A stretch of 64,000 bases of DNA, taken from contig NZ_CP108006.1 in assembly GCF_036127095.1 (NCBI RefSeq), positions 2,790,001 through 2,854,000 of the forward strand, written 5' to 3'. Shown piece by piece: positions 43,357 to 51,829 of the stretch. The notes under the pieces are model-generated. The model was not told where the DNA came from. It saw only the letters and a program-made list of their open reading frames with translations, and did not search any database. A program made the translations under genes and the position numbers. The DNA comes from Streptomyces sp. NBC_00335. GTDB taxonomy: Bacteria; Actinomycetota; Actinomycetes; Streptomycetales; Streptomycetaceae. How positions within the stretch are numbered: the first letter of the stretch is position 1; every line of letters starts with the position of its first letter.

Positions 43357-43770
43357 GTGTCCCAGATCGCAGGCGAGCCCGGGACCCAGGACTTCGTGGA
43401 AGTCCGGCTGCCCGCTGCGGGTGCCTACCTGTCTGTGCTGCGGACGGCCACGGCCGGCCTCGCGGCACGTTTGGACTTCACCCTCGACGAGATCGAGGAC
43501 CTCCGCATCGCGGTGGACGAGGCCTGCGCGATCCTGCTCCAGCAGGCCGTGCCCGGCTCCGTCCTCAGCTGCGTCTTCCGGTTGGTCGACGACTCGCTGG
43601 AGGTGACCGTCTCCGCCCCGACCACCGACGGCCGGGCACCGGAGCGCGACACGTTCGCGTGGACGGTCCTCTCGGCACTCGCCGGGAAGGTCGAGGCCAC
43701 GGTCGAGGAGAACAAGACGGTGAGCATCAGCCTCTACAAACAGCGCGGCGCGGGACCAGGCCCGGCGTGA
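43357..43770 (+). CDS. ushX: Anti-sigma factor of SigH (RsbW/SpoIIAB-type ATPase)
   Basis: The start is GTG 43357 with GGAGG at 43347-43351, giving 137 residues. The GHKL fold is visible: FTLDEIEDLRIAVDEACAILLQ is the Asn/Glu-box helix with Glu and Asp in place of Asn, and ENKTVSISLYKQ ends the domain. It overlaps sigH by 4 bp (GTGA). In S. coelicolor the protein (also RsbH or PrsH) binds and inhibits SigH until stress or development releases it. Confidence 0.88.
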   Translation: MSQIAGEPGTQDFVEVRLPAAGAYLSVLRTATAGLAARLDFTLDEIEDLRIAVDEACAILLQQAVPGSVLSCVFRLVDDSLEVTVSAPTTDGRAPERDTFAWTVLSALAGKVEATVEENKTVSISLYKQRGAGPGPA

Positions 43771-44852
43771 GCGGCGGGGAGGTCCCGGTGCGGGGCGGGG
43801 ATCGGCCCCGGGTAGGACACGAGGTCGACGGCGGCATTCCGGAGCAGCAGCACGCCCGGCCGCACCCGGCTGACACGGATGCGGAAAACGGCTTTTTGGA
43901 CTCGGCGGAGCGACGGGCGGGCCCTGTGAGCGAGAACCAGCACGACCAAACACTGCCGGTCCAGCCACCGGGGGCCGCTGCCACGGCCCCGCCGGTGACC
44001 CCGGCCTCGGACACACCGTCCACGGACGCATCTGCCGCGGACACCCCCGGAGCCTTCGCGGCCCCGGTGTTCACCGCGCCGTTGCCACTCCCGGATCCGC
44101 GCGACCGCAGCGGCGCGCGGGCCCTGTTCATCGAGCTCCGGGCGCTGCCCGACGGCTCGACGGAGAAGGCGGAGCTGCGCAACCGGCTCGTACGGATGCA
44201 CCTGCCGCTGGTCGAGCACCTGGCCCGGCGCTTCCGCAACCGCGGCGAGCCGCTGGACGACCTGACCCAGGTCGCCACCATCGGTCTGATCAAGTCGGTG
44301 GACCGCTTCGACCCGGACCGCGGGGTCGAGTTCTCCACGTACGCCACGCCCACGGTGGTCGGCGAGATCAAGCGCCACTTCCGCGACAAGGGCTGGGCCG
44401 TACGGGTCCCCCGGCGCCTGCAGGAGCTGCGGCTCTCGCTGACCACGGCGACGGCGGAACTGTCCCAGCAGCACGGCCGCTCCCCCACGGTGCACGAACT
44501 GGCCGAACGGCTGGGGATCTCCGAGGAGGAGGTGCTGGAGGGCCTGGAATCGGCCAACGCCTACAGCACGCTCTCGCTGGACGTCCCGGACACCGACGAC
44601 GAGTCGCCGGCGGTCGCGGACACCCTGGGCTCGGAGGACGAGGCACTGGAAGGCGTCGAGTACCGCGAGTCCCTCAAGCCGCTGCTCGAAGGACTGCCTC
44701 CGCGCGAGAAGCGGATCCTGTTGCTGCGGTTCTTCGGCAACATGACCCAGTCGCAGATCGCCCAGGAGGTCGGCATCTCCCAGATGCACGTCTCCCGGCT
44801 GCTGGCCCGCACCCTGGCCCAGCTCCGCGAAAAGCTCCTGGTCGAGGAGTAG
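43767..44852 (+). CDS. sigH: SigB-type RNA polymerase sigma factor SigH
   Basis: The 361-residue protein has a long N-terminal extension of about 115 residues rich in Pro, Ala and Thr. Region 2 follows (RLVRMHLPLVEHLARRF; DLTQVATIGLIKSVDRFDP; GVEFSTYATPTVVGEIKRHF), then region 3 (VPRRLQELRLSL; VHELAERLGIS) and region 4 (LPPREKRILLLRFFGNMTQ; IAQEVGISQMHVSRLLART). Starting at GTG 43767 gives the 4-bp overlap with ushX. A GTG at 43926 (VSENQHD) could yield a shorter form, and S. coelicolor SigH is known in several lengths. It directs osmotic-stress and development genes. Confidence 0.93.
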   Translation: MSGGEVPVRGGDRPRVGHEVDGGIPEQQHARPHPADTDAENGFLDSAERRAGPVSENQHDQTLPVQPPGAAATAPPVTPASDTPSTDASAADTPGAFAAPVFTAPLPLPDPRDRSGARALFIELRALPDGSTEKAELRNRLVRMHLPLVEHLARRFRNRGEPLDDLTQVATIGLIKSVDRFDPDRGVEFSTYATPTVVGEIKRHFRDKGWAVRVPRRLQELRLSLTTATAELSQQHGRSPTVHELAERLGISEEEVLEGLESANAYSTLSLDVPDTDDESPAVADTLGSEDEALEGVEYRESLKPLLEGLPPREKRILLLRFFGNMTQSQIAQEVGISQMHVSRLLARTLAQLREKLLVEE

Positions 44853-44907
44853 GCCGAGCAGTAGGCCGAGGAGTGGAAGGCCTCGTGGAAAAAGCCGGTC
44901 GTACGGG

Positions 44908-45342
44908 CTATCGGGCCTGCTCCGCGGGTCCGATGCCCAGCGCTTCGGTCGCCTTGGGGTTCACCAGGAGGGCCGTGACGGCCACCGCGGTCAGGGCCAG
45001 CGCCACGGCGGCCGCCTTCATCGCCCCTTCCGCGCCCCACAGCATCCAGGCGACCGGCAGCGACATCAGCTGGGTTATCAGCGCCGGGCCGCGGCTCCAG
45101 CGGCGGCGCAGGAGCAGTCCGCGCGCCGCGACCAGCGGCAGCGCGGCCAGGACCAGCAGGGTGACCCCGCCGGTGAGGGCCTGCACGGGGTCGGCGCCCC
45201 CGGCGACCCCCGTGTACAGATCGGCGACGCCGGGCCCGGCCAGGGCCAGCCCCTCCAGCGCGGTGAGCGCGGCGGCCGCGGTCAGCCTGCGGGGCAGCGC
45301 GGCGGGGACGGCGGACTCGGTGGGGGTGGGCTTCGTACTCAC
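44908..45342 (-). CDS. Small integral membrane protein
   Basis: The start is GTG 45342 (MSTKPTPTES), giving 144 residues with four hydrophobic segments: LTAAAALTALEGLALAG, LTGGVTLLVLAALPLVAA, LITQLMSLPVAWMLWG and AVALALTAVAVTALLV. The C-terminus KATEALGIGPAEQ is cytosolic. Function is unknown. It is convergent with sigH and divergent from the lipid kinase gene. Confidence 0.75.
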   Translation of the reverse strand: MSTKPTPTESAVPAALPRRLTAAAALTALEGLALAGPGVADLYTGVAGGADPVQALTGGVTLLVLAALPLVAARGLLLRRRWSRGPALITQLMSLPVAWMLWGAEGAMKAAAVALALTAVAVTALLVNPKATEALGIGPAEQAR

Positions 45343-45427
45343 CCCAGCAGGGTAGCCGCGCCCCTCCCGCACCCGGAGGGGACGGCCAGTATGGGCGGCG
45401 CCGGAAGGGGTCGGTAGGCTGACGCCC

Positions 45428-46393
45428 ATGCGTGCACTCCTCGTGGCCAACCCAGCAGCGACGACGACCAGTGCGCGCACGCGCGACGTCCTGACCCACG
45501 CCCTCGCCAGCGAGATGAAGCTGGAAGCGGTCACCACCGAATACCGCGGCCACGCCCGGGACCTGGGCCGCAGGGCGGCCGAGACCGGCATGGACCTGGT
45601 GGTGGCCCTCGGCGGCGACGGCACCGTCAACGAAGTGGTCAACGGACTGCTGCACGAGGGACCCGATCCGGACCGGCTGCCCGGGCTCGCGGTGGTCCCC
45701 GGCGGCTCCACCAATGTCTTCGCCCGCGCGCTCGGCCTGCCCAACGACGCGGTCGAGGCGACCGGCGCCCTGCTGGACGCACTGCGCGAGCGGCGCGAGC
45801 GGACGGTCGGCCTGGGACTCGCGGCCGGCACCCCGGGCACGGAGGACGAGTCGGTTCCGGCGCGCTGGTTCACCTTCTGCGCGGGCTTCGGCTTCGACGC
45901 GGGCGTGGTGGGCCGCGTCGAACAGCAGCGGGAACGGGGCAAGCGTTCGACCCATGCCCTGTACGTGCGACAGCTGATGCGCCAGTTCTGGGAAGAGCCC
46001 AACCGCCGGCACGGCATGGTGACGCTGGAGCGGCCCGGCGCGGATCCGGTGACGGATCTGGTGCTGTCGATAGTGTGCAACACGTCACCCTGGACATACC
46101 TGGGCAACCGGCCGCTTTACGCCTCCCCGGAGGCGTCGTTCGATACTGCGCTTGACGTATTGGCACTGGACCGTTTGTCAACTCCGGCGGTCGCTCGCTA
46201 CGCGACACAGCTCCTGACCTCGACTCCTGAGCGTGGTCCGCACGGCAAGCATGCGGTGTCTCTGCACGATCTGACGGACTTCACCTTGCATTCCAAGGTG
46301 CCGCTTCCGTTCCAGATGGACGGAGACCACCTCGGGCTGCGCACCAGCGTTCGGTTCACAGGCGTACGCCGTGCACTGCGTGTGATTGTGTGA
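45428..46393 (+). CDS. Diacylglycerol kinase family lipid kinase
   Basis: The 321-residue protein begins MRALLVANPAATTTSART. The nucleotide-binding loop of the DAGK catalytic domain is VVALGGDGTVNEVVNGLL, followed by VVPGGSTNVFARALGLP. The C-terminal beta-sandwich has AGFGFDAGVVGRVEQ and VPLPFQMDGDHLG. Members phosphorylate diacylglycerol or related lipids for recycling. The exact acceptor is unknown. A single-gene unit. Confidence 0.9.
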   Translation: MRALLVANPAATTTSARTRDVLTHALASEMKLEAVTTEYRGHARDLGRRAAETGMDLVVALGGDGTVNEVVNGLLHEGPDPDRLPGLAVVPGGSTNVFARALGLPNDAVEATGALLDALRERRERTVGLGLAAGTPGTEDESVPARWFTFCAGFGFDAGVVGRVEQQRERGKRSTHALYVRQLMRQFWEEPNRRHGMVTLERPGADPVTDLVLSIVCNTSPWTYLGNRPLYASPEASFDTALDVLALDRLSTPAVARYATQLLTSTPERGPHGKHAVSLHDLTDFTLHSKVPLPFQMDGDHLGLRTSVRFTGVRRALRVIV

Positions 46394-46725
46394 GCGGAAG
46401 GGCCGAAAGGCCTTTCACTCGAACGTTTACACGCCGGTCCACCCCTAGGAAGTAGGGCTGTGACCTAGTAGACACCGACGAATCAAAAAAAACTTTCCGG
46501 AAGGGGTTGTATCCCCGTCCGAGGTTTGCGAATCTCTACATGGCGATCGGGACAGCCCGCAGAACCCGGCACCCACACAGACCGCCAGAACCCCTCCACG
46601 AATCTCCGGCCTCCCAGGGCGACTTTTTGACCAAACTGGGTGGTCTCCCTTCCCTCACGAAGGGATTCGTGAAAGCGTTCACATTCACAAGCAACCTGCC
46701 CGCAATACAAGGAGATGGAGCAGCC
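46394..46725 (+). other. Upstream region of wblE
   Basis: The 332 bp between the lipid kinase and wblE hold no supported gene. Visible are an A-rich run at 46485-46493 next to TTTCCGGAA, and the strong ribosome site AAGGAGATGGAG before 46726. The reading frame upstream of wblE stays open back to 46507 but has no coding character. A long regulated leader is likely. Confidence 0.5.
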
Positions 46726-46983
46726 ATGGACTGGCGTCACAACGCCGTTTGCCGCGAGGAAGACCCGGAACTCTTCTTCCCCATCGGCAACACCGGTCCT
46801 GCGCTGCTGCAGATCGAGGAAGCCAAGGCCGTCTGCCGCCGTTGCCCCGTCATGGAGCAGTGCCTGCAGTGGGCGCTCGAGTCCGGTCAGGACTCCGGTG
46901 TCTGGGGCGGTCTCAGCGAGGACGAGCGCCGCGCAATGAAGCGCCGCGCCGCTCGCAATCGGGCGCGCAACGCAACCGCCTGA
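46726..46983 (+). CDS. wblE: WhiB-family iron-sulfur protein WblE
   Basis: The 85-residue protein has four cysteines Cys9, Cys37, Cys40 and Cys46, the cluster ligands in the pattern C-x27-C-x2-C-x5-C. The turn GVWGGLSEDERR and a basic C-terminal tail (MKRRAARNRARN) follow. Length and sequence type match WblE, the Streptomyces orthologue of mycobacterial WhiB1. Such proteins bind the principal sigma factor region 4 and control transcription, and the [4Fe-4S] cluster can react with nitric oxide. Confidence 0.95.
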   Translation: MDWRHNAVCREEDPELFFPIGNTGPALLQIEEAKAVCRRCPVMEQCLQWALESGQDSGVWGGLSEDERRAMKRRAARNRARNATA

Positions 46984-47048
46984 CATCGACTTTCGAGCCT
47001 CGAGCCGCAGCGCGTAGTACCCATATAAGCGCTCAGCAACGTGCTCTC

Positions 47049-47083
47049 GAACCCCGTACCGAAAACCATTCGGTACGGGGTTC
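47049..47083. terminator. Hairpin terminator between wblE and the convergent kinase
   Basis: Perfect 15-bp arms GAACCCCGTACCGAA (47049-47063) and its complement (47069-47083) surround a 5-base loop, about 65 bp past the wblE stop. Confidence 0.82.
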
Positions 47084-47142
47084 AGTGCTGTCCGGACCCC
47101 GGCCGGAGCCCTGGGCGTCACCCTGAGTGACCGGACGGTGCG

Positions 47143-48612
47143 CTACTTCTGCGGGCTGGCCGGTATGTCGAGGACGACCTTGGTGCCGCGCGGCTCGGAC
47201 GCCACCATGTCGAAGGTCCCTCCGAGTTCGCCCTCGACCAGGGTCCGCACGATCTGCAGCCCGAGGTTGCCGGCCCGCTGCGGGTCGAACCCCTCGGGCA
47301 GACCGCAGCCGTCGTCGACCACCGAGATCAGCAGCCGGGCGTCGTCGCGGCCGGTGCCCGAGCGGGCCGCGGACACCTCCACGGTGCCGCCCTCGCCCTG
47401 TGTGAAGGCGTGCTCCAGGGCGTTCTGGAGGATCTCCGTCAGCACCATCGACAGCGGGGTGGCGACCTCCGCGTCCAGGATTCCGAAGCGGCCGGTGCGG
47501 CGGCAGTCGACCTTGCCCGGGGAGATCTCGGAGACCATCGCGATCACGCGGTCGGCGATCTCGTCGAACTCGACCCGCTCGTCCAGGTTCTGAGAAAGCG
47601 TCTCGTGCACGATCGCGATCGAACCGACGCGGCGGACGGCTTCGTTCAGCGCCTCGCGCCCCTGCGGCGAATCCATGCGGCGGGCCTGCAGGCGCAAGAG
47701 CGCGGCCACGGTCTGGAGGTTGTTCTTGACCCGGTGGTGGATCTCCCGGATGGTCGCGTCCTTGGTGATCAATTCACGTTCGCGACGGCGCAGTTCCGTG
47801 ACGTCGCGGCACAGGACGAGCGAGCCGATCCGGGTGCCCTTGGGCTTGAGCGGGATGGCCCGCAGCTGGATGACCCCGCCGCTGCCCTCGGCCTCGGTCT
47901 CGCGCGGGGCCCAGCCGCTGGCGAGTTTGACCAGGGCCTCGTCCACCGGGCCGCGGGAGGGCGCGAGTTCGGAGGTGATGGTGCCCAGGTGCTGGCCGAC
48001 CAGGTCGGAGGCGAGGCCGAGCCGGTGGTAGGCGGAGAGCGCGTTCGGGGACGCGTACGTCACCACGCCCTCGGCGTCGAGCCTGATCAGGCCGTCGCCC
48101 ACGCGCGGGGAGGCGTCCATGTCGACCTGCTGCCCGGGGAACGGGAAGGAGCCCGCCGCGATCATCTGGGCCAGGTCGGAGGCGGACTGGAGGTAGGTGA
48201 GCTCCAGCCGGCTGGGTGTACGCACAGTGAGCAGGTTGGTATTGCGCGCGATCACTCCGAGGACCCTGCCCTCGCGGCGCACGGGGATCGACTCGACGCG
48301 GACCGGCACCTCCTCGCGCCACTCCGGGTCTCCCTCGCGCACGATGCGGCCCTCGTCGAGCGCGGCGTCGAGCAGCGGGCGGCGGCCGCGCGGGACCAGA
48401 TGGCCGACCATGTCGTCCTGGTACGAGGTGGGGCCGGTGTTCGGGCGCATCTGCGCGACCGAGACGTACCGGCTGCCGTCGAGGGTGGGAACCCACAGCA
48501 CGAGGTCGGCGAAGGAGAGGTCGGAGAGCAGCTGCCACTCCGAGACCAGCAGGTGGAGCCACTCCAGGTCGGTTTCACTGAGAGCGGTGTGCTGGCGTAC
48601 GAGGTCGTTCAT
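47143..48612 (-). CDS. PdtaS-type cytosolic sensor histidine kinase
   Basis: The 489-residue protein has no membrane segment. The N-terminal GAF-like H_kinase_N domain covers residues 1-140 (MNDLVRQHTALSETDLEWL). A PAS domain lies at about 165-275. The HisKA_2 box reads IREIHHRVKNNLQTVAALL, and the ATPase domain has LTEILQNALEHAF, VVDDGCGLPEGF and NLGLQIVRTLV. This is the layout of mycobacterial PdtaS, which pairs with an antiterminator-type regulator encoded elsewhere. ATG 48612 is chosen, though a GTG three codons upstream is possible. Confidence 0.9.
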   Translation of the reverse strand: MNDLVRQHTALSETDLEWLHLLVSEWQLLSDLSFADLVLWVPTLDGSRYVSVAQMRPNTGPTSYQDDMVGHLVPRGRRPLLDAALDEGRIVREGDPEWREEVPVRVESIPVRREGRVLGVIARNTNLLTVRTPSRLELTYLQSASDLAQMIAAGSFPFPGQQVDMDASPRVGDGLIRLDAEGVVTYASPNALSAYHRLGLASDLVGQHLGTITSELAPSRGPVDEALVKLASGWAPRETEAEGSGGVIQLRAIPLKPKGTRIGSLVLCRDVTELRRRERELITKDATIREIHHRVKNNLQTVAALLRLQARRMDSPQGREALNEAVRRVGSIAIVHETLSQNLDERVEFDEIADRVIAMVSEISPGKVDCRRTGRFGILDAEVATPLSMVLTEILQNALEHAFTQGEGGTVEVSAARSGTGRDDARLLISVVDDGCGLPEGFDPQRAGNLGLQIVRTLVEGELGGTFDMVASEPRGTKVVLDIPASPQK

Positions 48613-49340
48613 GGAGGGCACGTGGCGAGCGTACCCCGGGTACGGGCCATGACTTTCCTCAGCGCAATCCTTCGGAGTATCCAGGAGACCCCCCTTCCGC
48701 GTAGGCTTGGAGGAAGTGACGGGAACACGGGTCTCGTCATTGGATGGACAGAACAGATTGGTCTAGTCCACAATTGCATCAAAGCTTCCGCCCTCCCCGC
48801 ACAGGAGGACGGATCGAGGTAAGCCGCGCGCTCTGCCCTGACCGCGCGTCACCTCCCACCGGCCGTCGGGCACCGCACACCCGTCGACCGTAAGTACTCC
48901 GGGCTACGGTGCCGGGCGGGCTGAGGGTCCCGTTCGGCACCGTGGCCCAGAGGAACGTGCGCATCCAGCGGGCCGTGCGCCCTCGGAGGGCGGCCCCACT
49001 GCGGCCAGGCCCCCGTCGCCGGCTCCGCCACCGCTTCCAGTTCCTCCCCCGCCCCGCGCCGTCGCGCGCCCGCCGGGACGTCCCCCCGCAGCCCCGCTCC
49101 GGCGCCCACGCGCGCCCGTACCGCCCCACGCGTCCGCATCCCGCGAAAGGGGGTGGGCCTCGGCATCAAGGGGGCACAGGGGGCCCTCTGGGCGGCGTAC
49201 GCGGGCCACCCACCGGACACCGGGGGGATCGGCGTACCGGAGCACGCGGGCGGGGCCGCCTTCACGGGAGGCCGGAGCGGCGGATCCGGACCACCATGGA
49301 GTGTGCGAAGACCCCGGCAACGGGGCCCCGCCTCTGCTAG
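48613..49340. other. Gene-poor region with a solitary dre-like site
   Basis: Over 700 bp between the kinase and nagB hold no convincing gene: several frames are open on both strands, but all show shuffled Arg/Gly/Pro-rich composition without start signals. At 48757-48772 ATTGGTCTAGTCCACA matches the DasR dre consensus at 13 of 16 positions, as many as the site in front of nagB. It lies 145 bp upstream of the kinase start and over 600 bp from nagB. Confidence 0.5.
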
Positions 49341-49356
49341 ATTGGTCTATACCACA
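49341..49356. promoter_or_regulatory. dre site (DasR operator) of nagB
   Basis: ATTGGTCTATACCACA contains the perfect palindrome TGGTCTATACCA and matches the dre consensus ACTGGTCTAGACCACT at 13 of 16. It ends 29 bp before the nagB GTG. Repression by DasR and release by glucosamine-6-phosphate are established in S. coelicolor. Confidence 0.88.
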
Positions 49357-49385
49357 TCGTCACACTCCAGATCGGCAGGCCCCGC

Positions 49386-50171
49386 GTGGAAGTTGTCATC
49401 GTCCCGGACGCCAAGGCAGGCGGCGAGCTCATCGCGGAGGCCATGGCCGCCCTGGTCCGCCGCAAGCCCGACGCCCTGCTCGGCGTGGCGACCGGCTCTA
49501 CCCCGCTGCCCATCTACGAGGCGCTCGCCGCCAAGGTCAAGGCCGGACAGGTCGACGCCTCCAAGGCCCGGGTCTGCCAGCTCGACGAGTACGTCGGCCT
49601 GCCGGCCGGGCACCCGGAGTCCTACCGCGCGGTCGTCCTGCGCGAGGTCGTGGAGCCGCTGGGCCTGTCCGAGGCCTCCTTCATGGGCCCCGACGGCTCG
49701 GCCGAGGACATCGTCGGCGCCTGCGACGCCTACGACCGCGCCCTCGCCGCGGCCGGCGGCGTGGACCTCCAGCTCCTGGGCATCGGCACGGACGGGCACA
49801 TCGGCTTCAACGAGCCCTGCTCCTCCCTCGCCTCCCGCACCCGCATCAAGACGCTGACGGAGCAGACCCGCGTGGACAACGCGCGCTTCTTCGACAACGA
49901 CATCGAGCAGGTGCCCCACCACGTCATCACCCAGGGCATCGGCACCATCCTCGATGCCCGCCACCTGGTCCTGCTGGCCACCGGCGAGGGCAAGGCCGAG
50001 GCCGTCGCGCAGACCGTCGAGGGCCCGCTGTCCGCCCTCGTACCGGCCTCCGCGCTCCAGCTGCACCGCCACGCCACGGTGATCGTGGACGAGGCCGCCG
50101 CGTCGAAGCTGAAGCTGGCGGACTACTTCCGCCACACCTACGCCAACAAGCCGGCCTGGCAGGGTCTGTAG
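49386..50171 (+). CDS. nagB: Glucosamine-6-phosphate deaminase
   Basis: The 261-residue protein starts at GTG 49386. Family motifs are LLGVATGSTPLPIYEAL (phosphate loop), VCQLDEYVGLPAGHPESY, LLGIGTDGHIGFNEP with the catalytic Asp and His, and VDNARFFDN. It converts GlcN-6-P to fructose-6-P and ammonia, the last step feeding chitin-derived sugars into glycolysis. Single gene under a dre site. Confidence 0.96.
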   Translation: MEVVIVPDAKAGGELIAEAMAALVRRKPDALLGVATGSTPLPIYEALAAKVKAGQVDASKARVCQLDEYVGLPAGHPESYRAVVLREVVEPLGLSEASFMGPDGSAEDIVGACDAYDRALAAAGGVDLQLLGIGTDGHIGFNEPCSSLASRTRIKTLTEQTRVDNARFFDNDIEQVPHHVITQGIGTILDARHLVLLATGEGKAEAVAQTVEGPLSALVPASALQLHRHATVIVDEAAASKLKLADYFRHTYANKPAWQGL

Positions 50172-50186
50172 ACACGTAGAGCGGTG

Positions 50187-50234
50187 ATACGGCGAAGGCC
50201 GGGCCTCCTCTGGGAGGCCCGGCCTTCGCCGTAT
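50187..50234 (+). terminator. Terminator after nagB
   Basis: Perfect 22-bp arms (50187-50208 and 50213-50234, with ACGGCGAAGGCCGGGCC at the core) and a 4-base loop begin 16 bp past the stop. Confidence 0.85.
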
Positions 50235-50266
50235 GGCCGTGTCGCCGTTTCGCCCGCCGGAAGCGG

Positions 50267-50303
50267 CGGAGCCGGGCACCCCCGTGACGGGTGCCCGGCT
50301 CCG
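50267..50303 (-). terminator. Terminator of the das operon
   Basis: CGGAGCCGGGCACCC (50267-50281) pairs with 50289-50303 around a 7-base loop, 30 bp beyond the dasD stop on the minus strand. Confidence 0.75.
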
Positions 50304-50332
50304 GTCCGTGCGGCCGGCGGTCGCCTCTCGCG

Positions 50333-51823
50333 CTAGACCCCCGCGATGATCTCGGCGGCAGCCCTTCCGCACACCCGGGCGGCCCCGTGCGTCGCGATGT
50401 GCAGCGCACCCCGCGGCTCGGCCCGCGGCAGGCCCATCTCGACCACGATCGTCTTCGGCCGCGCCGCGACGAGCGCGTCCAGCGCCTCGGTCATCCAGGG
50501 GTGCCGGTGCGCGTCGCGGACCACCGCGACGACGGTGCGGTTCCCCGCGGCGGCCAGGACGTCGGCGGCGGTCGAACCCTGCGGGAACACGCCCGACTCG
50601 GTGCCCGGGATCAGCGCGGACACTTCCCCGGCCACCCCCCACGGGGTCTCGTCGCCGACCGCGATGTTCGCGACGGGGGTGAGCGTGGCGATGTACGGGG
50701 CGTTCACCGGGGCGGCCGCCTTGGGCGAGCCCGTCACGACCACCGCGCGGCGGGCCGCCGCCAGTCCGATGCCGGGCGCGCTGCTCCCCTCCGGCCGCGC
50801 GCCCTGACGGACCTGACGGGTCCACTCGGCCAGCGAACGGACGCGGGCGGCGGCCTCGGCGAGCCGCTCCTCGGGGAGCGCACCCTCGCGGACGGCCGCG
50901 ACCAGCGCGTCGCGCAGCCTCAGCACGGTGCCCTCGTCGGCGAGCCCGCCGCCGACGCAGATGGCGTCGGCGCCGGCCGCGATGGCCAGCACCGAGCCGC
51001 GCTCGATGCCGTACGTCCCGGCGATGGCGTTCATCTCCATGCCGTCGGTGACGATCAGGCCCTCGTAGCCGAGCTCCTTGCGCAGCAGACCGGTCAGGAT
51101 CTGCGGGCTGAGGGTGGCCGGGCGGGTCGGGTCCAGGGCGGGCACCAGGATGTGGGCGCTCATGACGGCCTTGGTGCCGGCCTCGATGGCGGCCCGGAAC
51201 GGTACGAGTTCCCGCGCGGCCAGGGTTTCGAGGTCCACGTCGATGCGCGGCAGCGCGTGGTGCGAGTCGACGTTGGTGTCGCCGTGGCCCGGGAAGTGCT
51301 TGGTGCAGGCGGCGACGCCGGCGGCCTGGAGGCCCTCGACGTACGCGGCGGTGTGCCGGGCGGCGAGGTGGGTGTCGGCGCCGAAGGACCGTACGCCGAT
51401 GACCGGGTTGTCCGGGTTGGAGTTCACGTCCGCGGACGGGGCCCAGTTGAGGTTGACCCCGCACTCGGCGAGCCGGCGGCCCAGCTCGCGGGCCACGTCG
51501 CGGGTCAGGTCCACGTCGTCCACGGCGCCGAGGGCCAGGTTGCCGGGGAAGGAGGAGCCGCCCCGGACCTCCAGACGGGTGACGTCGCCGCCCTCCTCGT
51601 CGATGGCGACGAGCACGTCGTCGCGCTCCCTGCGCAGCTGCGCGGTCAGCGCGGCGAGCTGCTCGGGCGAGGTGATGTTGCGGCCGAAGAGGCCGACGGC
51701 GGTGAGGCCTTCGGCGACCTGGCGGAGCAGCCAGGCGGGGGCGGTGGTGCCCTCGAAGCCGGGCTGGAGGACCGCCAGGGCGTCCCGGGTCAGGGTGTCT
51801 GTGCGGTGCGCAAGGACAGTCAT
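50333..51823 (-). CDS. dasD: GH3 beta-N-acetylglucosaminidase
   Basis: The 496-residue cytosolic enzyme has the NagZ-like GH3 motif KHFPGHGDTNVDSHHALP, in which the Asp-His dyad acts as acid/base, and the nucleophile region GLIVTDGMEMNAIAG. A C-terminal domain of about 150 residues follows, as in two-domain NagZ proteins. It hydrolyses imported N,N'-diacetylchitobiose to GlcNAc. It ends the dasABC operon, 6 bp after dasC, and would be under DasR. Confidence 0.92.
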   Translation of the reverse strand: MTVLAHRTDTLTRDALAVLQPGFEGTTAPAWLLRQVAEGLTAVGLFGRNITSPEQLAALTAQLRRERDDVLVAIDEEGGDVTRLEVRGGSSFPGNLALGAVDDVDLTRDVARELGRRLAECGVNLNWAPSADVNSNPDNPVIGVRSFGADTHLAARHTAAYVEGLQAAGVAACTKHFPGHGDTNVDSHHALPRIDVDLETLAARELVPFRAAIEAGTKAVMSAHILVPALDPTRPATLSPQILTGLLRKELGYEGLIVTDGMEMNAIAGTYGIERGSVLAIAAGADAICVGGGLADEGTVLRLRDALVAAVREGALPEERLAEAAARVRSLAEWTRQVRQGARPEGSSAPGIGLAAARRAVVVTGSPKAAAPVNAPYIATLTPVANIAVGDETPWGVAGEVSALIPGTESGVFPQGSTAADVLAAAGNRTVVAVVRDAHRHPWMTEALDALVAARPKTIVVEMGLPRAEPRGALHIATHGAARVCGRAAAEIIAGV

Positions 51824-51829
51824 GGGCCG

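Noticed and set aside
46507..46725. Upstream extension of wblE by about 73 residues
   Set aside because: The known family length is 85 residues and a strong AAGGAGATGGAG lies directly before ATG 46726.
48779..49340. Several 100-140 residue frames on both strands in the kinase-nagB spacer
   Set aside because: No ribosome sites, no coherent composition and mutually overlapping; listed only as a gene-poor region.
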